Origin: Crossiella sp. SN42
Lineage (GTDB): Bacteria > Actinomycetota > Actinomycetes > Mycobacteriales > Pseudonocardiaceae
DNA: 64,000 nucleotides
Direction of reading: 5' to 3'
Assembly: GCF_023897065.1 (NCBI RefSeq)
Contig: NZ_JAMHIV010000005.1
Location: 124,001 to 188,000 of the forward strand
Position numbers and translations under genes: made by a program. Of this stretch, positions 16,196 through 20,998 are shown in pieces (position 1 is the first letter of the stretch; each line of letters begins with the position of its first letter). The notes below the pieces were generated by a model, which had not been told where the DNA came from, made no database searches, and saw only the letters and a program-made list of their open reading frames with translations.

Positions 16196-17212
16196 TTGCT
16201 TTACCACCAAGCACTTTCGGCGGTGGTGCCGGTGCCGCCGCACGCCCTGCACGCCGGGGCGGCCCTGCGGCGGGACGGCACGGACTTCGCGCGCGTGCGG
16301 CTGCTCGCGGAGTCGGCGGAACCGTTGCCGCCCATCGTGGTGCGCCGGGCGACCATGCGGGTGGTGGACGGGGTCCACCGGCTGCTGGCGGCGCGGCGGC
16401 GCGGGGACGAGACGATCGCGGTGCGGTTCTTCGAGGGTGACGAGCGTGAGTCCTTCGTGCTCGCGGTGCGGCTCAACCTCGAGCACGGCCGGTCGCTCTC
16501 GACGGCTGACCGGATCGCCGCGGCCACCCGGATCATCGCCTGGTACCCGAGCTGGTCGGACCGGGCCATCGGGGCGGTCGTGGGGGTGTCCGGCAAGACC
16601 ATCGGCAAGGTCCGGCGGCGGTCGGCGGCGGCTCCCCGGTCGGAGGTCAGGATCGGCCAGGACGGGCGGGCCCGGCCGGTGAGCGCGGTGCGGGGCCGGC
16701 TGGCGGCGGGTCGGTTGCTGATGGAGAACCCGGAGATCTCGCTGCGCGCGGTGGCCAAGGCGGTGGGCATCTCGCCGTCGACGGTGCTGGACGTGCGCAA
16801 CCGGCTGCGGCGCGGCGAGGACCCGGTGCCCGCGCCGCGCGAACGCCCGGCCGCGCAGGGGGAAACGGAAACCGGACGGCGCAAAGCAGGAGCCGGGCCG
16901 GGCGCAGCGGGGGCTGGGCCGGGCGGAGCAGGAGCCGGGCTGGGCGCAGCGGGGGCTGGGCAGCGGCTGTTCCGGCAGCCGCGCACCGCGGGGATCCGGC
17001 AGAACCTGCGGCAGGATCCGGCGTTGCGCTTCACCGAGTCGGGGCGGAACCTGTTGCGCTGGCTGGACGCCCAGGCCGTCGACCCGACGAGCATCGCGGG
17101 CAGCGTGCCCGCGCACTGCGCGCCGGTGGTGGCCGAACTGGCCAGGCAGACCGCCGAAGCCTGGCTGCGGCTGGCCAGGCAACTGGACCACCCGGCGACC
17201 GCGCGCGAGTAG
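16196..17212 (+). CDS. ParB-fold DNA-binding regulator
   Basis: About 338 residues. The N-terminal ParB/sulfiredoxin-like domain covers about residues 5-95 (ESAEPLPPIVVRRATMRVVDGVHRLLAARRRGDETIAVRFFEG; DESFVLAVRLNLEHGRSLS-type end). Two helix-turn-helix segments follow (ADRIAAATRIIAWYPSWSDRAIGAVVGVSGKTIGKVRRR and LLMENPEISLRAVAKAVGISPSTVLDVRNRLRRG). A Gly/Ala/Pro low-complexity linker (about residues 231-256) leads to a helical C-terminus. The architecture is that of the StrR-like ParB regulators common near actinomycete antibiotic clusters, not of chromosome-partition ParB. TTG 16196 with GGGGG five bases upstream is the chosen start; ATG 16079 is an in-frame alternative. A 17-bp repeat array starts at its stop codon and may be its binding site. 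Confidence 0.8.
   Translation: MLYHQALSAVVPVPPHALHAGAALRRDGTDFARVRLLAESAEPLPPIVVRRATMRVVDGVHRLLAARRRGDETIAVRFFEGDERESFVLAVRLNLEHGRSLSTADRIAAATRIIAWYPSWSDRAIGAVVGVSGKTIGKVRRRSAAAPRSEVRIGQDGRARPVSAVRGRLAAGRLLMENPEISLRAVAKAVGISPSTVLDVRNRLRRGEDPVPAPRERPAAQGETETGRRKAGAGPGAAGAGPGGAGAGLGAAGAGQRLFRQPRTAGIRQNLRQDPALRFTESGRNLLRWLDAQAVDPTSIAGSVPAHCAPVVAELARQTAEAWLRLARQLDHPATARE
16886..16962 (+). repeat. 42-bp tandem repeat inside the ParB-like gene
   Basis: A 42-bp unit at 16886-16927 recurs at 16928-16962 (partial) with a single C/T difference. It encodes the AGAGPGAAGAGPGG/AGAGLGAAGAG linker between the HTH region and the C-terminal domain. Copy number is probably variable between strains. Confidence 0.75.
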
Positions 17213-17313
17213 CTGTTGCCAGCACTGTGCCGTTGCACCCCTGTCGCCGTTGCACCCCTGTCGTCGTTGCCTCGGTGTCGCCGTTGCACCGTCGCGGCTG
17301 TTGCACCGTAGTC
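17212..17313 (+). repeat. Six 17-bp direct repeats (iteron-like array)
   Basis: Six units in exact 17-bp register fill 102 bp: GCTGTTGCCAGCACTGT (17212), GCCGTTGCACCCCTGTC (17229), the same again (17246), GTCGTTGCCTCGGTGTC (17263), GCCGTTGCACCGTCGCG (17280) and GCTGTTGCACCGTAGTC (17297). The shared core is G-Y-Y-G-T-T-G-C-(A)-C. The array begins at the last base of the ParB-like gene's stop codon and ends 32 bp before the MFS start. Its position suggests an operator for the ParB-like regulator controlling the exporter. There are no spacers, so it is not a CRISPR. Confidence 0.88.
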
Positions 17314-17345
17314 GCATACCACCTTGGGCATATACCTTGCGTGGT

Positions 17346-18593
17346 GTGCTGATCGTGCTGCGCAACCGGGCCTACCGGCGCCTGTTCACCGCCCAGGTGC
17401 TGGCGCTGCTGGGCACCGGGCTGGCCACGGTCGCGCTGGGGCTGCTGGCCTACCGGCTCGGCGGGGAACGGGCCGGGGCGGTGCTGGGCACCGCGCTGGC
17501 GATCAAGATGTGCGCCTACGTGCTGCTCGCGCCGATGGTCACCGCGCTGGCGGCCCGGTTGCCCCGGCGGGCGTTCCTGGTGTCGACGGACCTGCTGCGG
17601 GCCGTGGTGGCGCTGGCGTTGCCGTGGGTGGACGCGGTGTGGCAGGTCTACGCGCTGATCGTGGTGCTGCAGGCCGCCTCGGCCGCGTTCACCCCGACCT
17701 TCCAGGCCACCATCCCCACGATCCTGCCCGGCGAGCAGGACTACACGCGGGCGTTGTCGTTGTCCCGCTTGGCCTATGAGCTGGAGAGCCTGCTCAGCCC
17801 GGTGCTGGCCGCGGTGCTGCTGACGGTGCTCAGTCCCGGTCAGCTGTTCCTGGGCACCGCGCTGGGTTTCCTGGCCTCGGCGCTGCTGGTGCTCGGCGTG
17901 GCGCTGCCCGGACCGGTGGCGGAGCCGGGCGGAGCGTTCGAGCGGGCGAGGCGGGGACTGCGCGTCTACCTGGCCACGCCCCGCCTGCGCGCACTGCTCG
18001 CGCTCAACCTCGCCGCCGCGGCCGCCGGCGCCATGGTGCTGGTCAACACGGTGGTCCTGGTGCGCGGCGAGCTGGGTATGCCGGACTCGGCGGTGGCGCT
18101 GGCACTGGCCGCGTACGGGGCGGGCTCGATCCTGGCCGCGGTGCTGATCCCCTTGCTGCTCAACAGGTTCAGCGACCGCGCCCTGATGATCACTGGCGCG
18201 GCCGGGCTGGCCGGGGTGCTGCTGGCGACCGGGCTCGCGCTGGCCCTGCTGGACCGGGACGCCTGGTGGGCGGTGCTGCTGATGTCCTGGCCCGCACTGG
18301 GTTTCGGCGGCGCGGCGGTGCAGACCCCTGCCGGCCGGCTGCTCCGCCGGTCCGGGCAGGCCGCGGACTGGCCGATGCTCTTCGCCGCCCAGTTCACCGC
18401 CAGCCACGCGGCCTGGCTGGCCGCCTACCTGCTCGCCGGGCTGCTCGGCGCGGTGGCGGGACTGCCCGCGACGCTGGGCGCGCTGGCGGCGCTGGCCGGG
18501 GGTGGCGCGCTGCTCGCCTGCCGGTTGTGGCCGCCGGGCGCGCGATCGTTCACCCGCGGGCCGGGAAGACCGGCGGGTGAACGAGTTCGGTGA
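17346..18593 (+). CDS. MFS exporter
   Basis: A 415-residue major facilitator superfamily permease with about twelve hydrophobic helices. It starts LIVLRNRAYRRLFTAQVLALLGTGLATVALGLLAYRLGG, typical of drug or metabolite exporters of the MFS_1/enterobactin-exporter type. The N-terminal half contains LAPMVTALAARLPRRAFLVSTDLLRAVVALALP in place of the usual motif A loop (basic RLPRR between helices 2 and 3). It is a proton-driven efflux pump; the substrate is unknown. The GTG at 17346 has no clear Shine-Dalgarno, so the mRNA may be leaderless. The 17-bp repeat array upstream is its likely control region. The 3' end carries a terminator hairpin within the coding sequence. Confidence 0.88.
   Translation: MLIVLRNRAYRRLFTAQVLALLGTGLATVALGLLAYRLGGERAGAVLGTALAIKMCAYVLLAPMVTALAARLPRRAFLVSTDLLRAVVALALPWVDAVWQVYALIVVLQAASAAFTPTFQATIPTILPGEQDYTRALSLSRLAYELESLLSPVLAAVLLTVLSPGQLFLGTALGFLASALLVLGVALPGPVAEPGGAFERARRGLRVYLATPRLRALLALNLAAAAAGAMVLVNTVVLVRGELGMPDSAVALALAAYGAGSILAAVLIPLLLNRFSDRALMITGAAGLAGVLLATGLALALLDRDAWWAVLLMSWPALGFGGAAVQTPAGRLLRRSGQAADWPMLFAAQFTASHAAWLAAYLLAGLLGAVAGLPATLGALAALAGGGALLACRLWPPGARSFTRGPGRPAGERVR
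18547..18583. terminator. Hairpin overlapping the 3' end of the MFS gene
   Basis: CGTTCACCCGC (18547-18557) pairs perfectly with GCGGGTGAACG (18573-18583), with an inner CCGG/CCGG extension around a GAAGA loop. It lies 15 bp before the end of the convergent DUF6355-like gene and can serve both transcripts. Confidence 0.65.
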
Positions 18594-18597
18594 CCGG

Positions 18598-18888
18598 TCA
18601 GCAACCGTCGCGGAGGTACCAGGCGTTGGAGATGAACTTGTCGCCAGGGTCGTTCGGGTTGTCCAGCCTGGTGATGCCGGGGCCGACGCACCGCGTGTCG
18701 GTGAACGCGCCCAGCCAGCGCACCCGGATGGTGATCGAGCCCCGGCCGCAGTGGTTGTACATGGCCGTGTTGCCGTCGCCGACGTAGAAACCGCACGGCG
18801 CGGCGCTCGCGGAGGGCGCGGCCGCGACGGCGCCCGCGGCGGAGCCGAGGACGAGCGCGGACGCGGCCAGGAAACGACCGATTCTCAT
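18598..18888 (-). CDS. Secreted DUF6355-like small cysteine protein
   Basis: A 96-residue precursor: signal peptide MRIGRFLAASALVLGSAAGAVA...SASA, then a mature chain of about 65 residues beginning APCGFYVGDGNTAMYNHC. Four cysteines are arranged C-x14-C-x19-C-x28-C, the last at the extreme C-terminus. The pattern CGFY...YNHC...RCVGPGITRL...C matches my recollection of DUF6355, a family annotated near natural-product genes; function is not established. Two disulfides in a small beta-sandwich (as in tendamistat-like inhibitors) are conceivable but speculative. A relative with the same C-x19-C core lies at 34045-34350. It is divergent from the guanidine riboswitch-Gdx unit. Confidence 0.75.
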   Translation of the reverse strand: MRIGRFLAASALVLGSAAGAVAAAPSASAAPCGFYVGDGNTAMYNHCGRGSITIRVRWLGAFTDTRCVGPGITRLDNPNDPGDKFISNAWYLRDGC

Positions 18889-19037
18889 AGGGGGAAGCCC
18901 TTTCCGGGAAAACAGGACCGCTTTCCGGGCGACCGTAGCGCCCTCCGCGCACGCCCGCCTGTTCGCGCTTTTCCCGGCGTGCGGCGGTGTGTGCGGAGGG
19001 TGTGCGAAAATGGTCTTGGCGCCTCCGATGGAGGACC

Positions 19038-19080
19038 CCGGACGAGCGGGTGCCGTACCCGGCCAGCGACAAGACGGCGC
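19038..19080 (+). ncRNA. Guanidine-III riboswitch (ykkC-III)
   Basis: The 43-nt segment reads CCGGACGAG... then GTGCCGTACCCGGCC, then GACAAGACGGCGC. It matches the guanidine-III class nearly base for base: P1 forms between CCGG (19038-19041) and CCGG of the TACCCGG segment. P2 forms between GTGCCGT and ACGGCGC with one G-U pair. The conserved ACGAG and GACAAGA joining strands are present. It ends 4 bases before the GGGAG ribosome site of a SugE/Gdx-type exporter gene, the classic partner. Guanidinium binding would free or stabilise the ribosome site and raise exporter synthesis. A small hairpin (CCTCC/GGAGG) precedes it at 19023-19034. Confidence 0.92.
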
Positions 19081-19094
19081 TCTGGGAGTGCGTC

Positions 19095-19409
19095 ATGTCG
19101 TGGCTCGTCCTTGTTGTCTCCGGTGTGCTGGAAGCGGTGTGGGCCACCGCGCTGGGCAAGTCCGCCGGTTTCGCGAAGCTGACGCCGACCGTGGTGTTCG
19201 CGGTCAGCCTGGTCGCCAGCATGGCCGGACTGGCCTACGCGATGCGGGAACTGCCCACCGGGACCGCCTACGCGGTGTGGGTGGGCATCGGGGCCTCGCT
19301 CACGGTGGCCTACGGCATGTGGACCGGCTCGGAGGCGGTGTCGGTGGTGAAAGTGTTGCTGCTGCTGGGGATCGTCGGCTGTGTGATCGGGCTGAAGGTC
19401 CTGCACTGA
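19095..19409 (+). CDS. sugE: Guanidinium exporter Gdx (SugE), SMR family
   Basis: A 104-residue small multidrug resistance protein with four transmembrane helices. The key Glu is in helix 1 (MSWLVLVVSGVLEAVWATALGKSAGF, Glu13). The SugE/Gdx subgroup markers are VWATALGKS and the helix 3 segment AYAVWVGIGASLTVAYGMWTGSE. It works as an antiparallel dimer that swaps protons for guanidinium. ATG 19095 follows GGGAG at good spacing. A guanidine-III riboswitch sits directly upstream, which makes Gdx more likely than a quaternary-ammonium pump. A terminator hairpin follows at 19416-19437. Confidence 0.94.
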   Translation: MSWLVLVVSGVLEAVWATALGKSAGFAKLTPTVVFAVSLVASMAGLAYAMRELPTGTAYAVWVGIGASLTVAYGMWTGSEAVSVVKVLLLLGIVGCVIGLKVLH

Positions 19410-19415
19410 ATCGGC

Positions 19416-19437
19416 GGGGGCGGCCGGTGCCGCCCCC
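19416..19437. terminator. Hairpin terminator after sugE/gdx
   Basis: GGGGGCGGC (19416-19424) pairs perfectly with GCCGCCCCC (19429-19437) around a CGGT tetraloop, between the convergent exporter gene and the carboxymuconolactone decarboxylase-like gene. Confidence 0.78.
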
Positions 19438-19449
19438 TGCCGCTGTCGT

Positions 19450-19935
19450 TCAGTGCACCATGGCCTCGAACGTGCCCGGCTCGTACGAACCGGCCGGGTT
19501 GCGCACGATGATGTTCATCCGGTTCGCCGCGTTGATCAGGCCGATCAGGCAGACCAGCGCGGCGATCTGCTCCTCGTCGTAGTGCGCTTGCACCTGGGCC
19601 CAGGTCTCATCCGACACACCTTCGTGTGCGTCGGCCAGGCGGGTGCCCTCCTCGGTCAGGGCCAGTGCGGCGCGTTCGGCCTCGGTGAACACGGTGGCCT
19701 CGCGCCAGGCGGCGACCAGGTGCAGCCGGACCGCGGTCTCGCCCGCGGCGGCCGCGTCCTTGGTGTGCATGTCGATGCAGAAGGCGCAGCCGTTGATCTG
19801 GCTGGCGCGCAAGGCCGCCAGCTCCTGGGTGGCCTTGGGCAGCGACGACTGCTGGATCAGCGCGGCCGTGCCGGCGAAGCGCTTGCCGAACTTGAGGCCG
19901 AGCTCGTTGGTGAACAGGTTGAGGCGAGCTTCCAC
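19450..19935 (-). CDS. Carboxymuconolactone decarboxylase/AhpD-like protein (ECF41 partner)
   Basis: 161 residues. The central helix carries the thiol motif NGCAFCIDMHTKDAAAAGE (CxxC followed by H), typical of the AhpD/CMD superfamily, then RLHLVAAWREATVFTEAERAALALTEEGTRL. The C-terminus (QIAALVCLIGLINAANRMNI) completes the all-helical subunit. Members are peroxidases of the AhpD type or small-molecule decarboxylases; the CxxC favours a redox role. GTG 19935 with GAGGAC upstream is the start. It is divergent from an ECF41 sigma gene, and carboxymuconolactone decarboxylase-like proteins are the standard genetic partners of that sigma group. A matching promoter lies at 19977-20003. Confidence 0.9.
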   Translation of the reverse strand: MEARLNLFTNELGLKFGKRFAGTAALIQQSSLPKATQELAALRASQINGCAFCIDMHTKDAAAAGETAVRLHLVAAWREATVFTEAERAALALTEEGTRLADAHEGVSDETWAQVQAHYDEEQIAALVCLIGLINAANRMNIIVRNPAGSYEPGTFEAMVH

Positions 19936-19976
19936 TGTCTTGTCCTCACTCGTGCGTCTGGGTTGGACGAACACGA

Positions 19977-20003
19977 GATGCCTGCCGCGCCGATCCTGTG
20001 ACA
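19977..20003 (-). promoter_or_regulatory. ECF41-type promoter for the CMD-like gene
   Basis: On the minus strand TGTCACA (20003-19997) is followed after 16 bases by CATC (19980-19977). ECF41 promoters have a TGTCACA -35 and a CGTC-like -10 at this spacing. The element points at the CMD-like gene starting at 19935. Confidence 0.78.
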
Positions 20004-20037
20004 GCCGGGCCCGGTGACGAGCGACACAGCGGGGTGC

Positions 20038-20064
20038 TGTCACAGAATGGCGGTCAGGGACATC
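20038..20064 (+). promoter_or_regulatory. ECF41-type autoregulatory promoter of the sigma gene
   Basis: TGTCACA (20038-20044), 16 bases, then CATC (20061-20064). This is identical in layout to the minus-strand copy at 19977-20003, and places a transcription start some 30 bp before the GTG at 20102. It implies autoregulation plus co-activation of the CMD-like gene. Confidence 0.78.
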
Positions 20065-20101
20065 TGGTGGGTGACCCAGCCGACTGACTAGGAGCCGCCC
20101 C

Positions 20102-20998
20102 GTGGACGACCGCCCGGACCGCGCGACCGAGGTGTTCCTCGCCCATCGGAACCTGCTGTTCACCATCGCCTACGAGATGCTCGGCTCGGCCGCCGACGCC
20201 GAGGACGTGCTGCAGGAGACCTGGCTGCGCTGGGCCGGTGTGGACCTGGCCGAGATCCGGGAGCAGCGGGCCTACCTGGTCCGGATCACCACCCGCCAGG
20301 CGCTGGCCCGGCTGCGCGTGCTGGGCCGCCGCAAGGAGTCCTACGTCGGCCCCTGGCTGCCCGAGCCGCTGCTCACCGCGCCGGATGTGGCCGAGGACGT
20401 GGAGCTGGCCGACAGCGTGTCGATGGCGGTGCTGCTGGTGCTGGAGACCCTGGCCCCGACCGAGCGGGCGGTGTTCGTGCTGCGCGAGGTGTTCGACCTG
20501 CCGTACGAGGAGATCGCCGAGGCGGTGGACAAGACCCCGGCCGCGGTCCGTCAGATCGCGCACCGGGCGCGGGCGCACGTGGCGGCGCGGCGACCGCGCG
20601 AGGTGGTGTCGGCGGCGGAGACGCGTTCGGCGCTGGCGGCCTTCCAGCGGGCGACCGAGACCGGTGATCTCCAGGGCCTGCTGGACATCCTGGCGCCGGA
20701 GGTGGTGCTGCTGGGCGACGGCGGCGGCATCAAGCAGGCCGTGCCACGGCCGATCGTGGGCGCGGACAAGGTGGCCCGGCTGCTCATCGGCGGGCTCGGG
20801 CGGACGGCCGGGCCGATCTCGTTCCGGCCCACCCAGGTCAACGGCCACCCGGCGCTGGTGGTGCAGCGGGGCGGCGAGCTGGACACCGTGGTCGCGGTGC
20901 GCATCGAGGACGGCCGGATCACCGGGCTCTACGCGGTGCGCAACCCGGAGAAGCTCTCGCACATGGCCAGCGAGCACACGCTGAGCCGTTCCCTCTAG
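20102..20998 (+). CDS. ECF41-group RNA polymerase sigma factor (SigJ-like)
   Basis: 298 residues. Region 2 includes EVFLAHRNLLFTIAYEMLGSAADAEDVLQETWLRW. Region 4 (LAPTERAVFVLREVFDLPYEEIAEAVDKTPAAVRQIAHRARAHVAARRP) spans about residues 115-165. A C-terminal SnoaL-like domain (about residues 175-290) contains the LLGDGGG motif that marks ECF41 sigmas, where this domain replaces an anti-sigma factor. GTG 20102 follows TAGGAG. The divergent gene encodes a CMD-family protein, the usual target, and both genes carry matching TGTCACA-N16-CATC promoters. The activating signal is unknown, as for the whole group. Confidence 0.94.
   Translation: MDDRPDRATEVFLAHRNLLFTIAYEMLGSAADAEDVLQETWLRWAGVDLAEIREQRAYLVRITTRQALARLRVLGRRKESYVGPWLPEPLLTAPDVAEDVELADSVSMAVLLVLETLAPTERAVFVLREVFDLPYEEIAEAVDKTPAAVRQIAHRARAHVAARRPREVVSAAETRSALAAFQRATETGDLQGLLDILAPEVVLLGDGGGIKQAVPRPIVGADKVARLLIGGLGRTAGPISFRPTQVNGHPALVVQRGGELDTVVAVRIEDGRITGLYAVRNPEKLSHMASEHTLSRSL

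Noticed and set aside
17212-17313. CRISPR array
   Set aside because: The repeats abut one another with no spacers, the unit is only 17 bp and no cas gene is present.
16073-17365. Minus-strand 430-codon frame opposite the ParB-like gene
   Set aside because: The plus-strand frame encodes a clear ParB domain and HTH segments; the minus frame is composition-driven shadow sequence.
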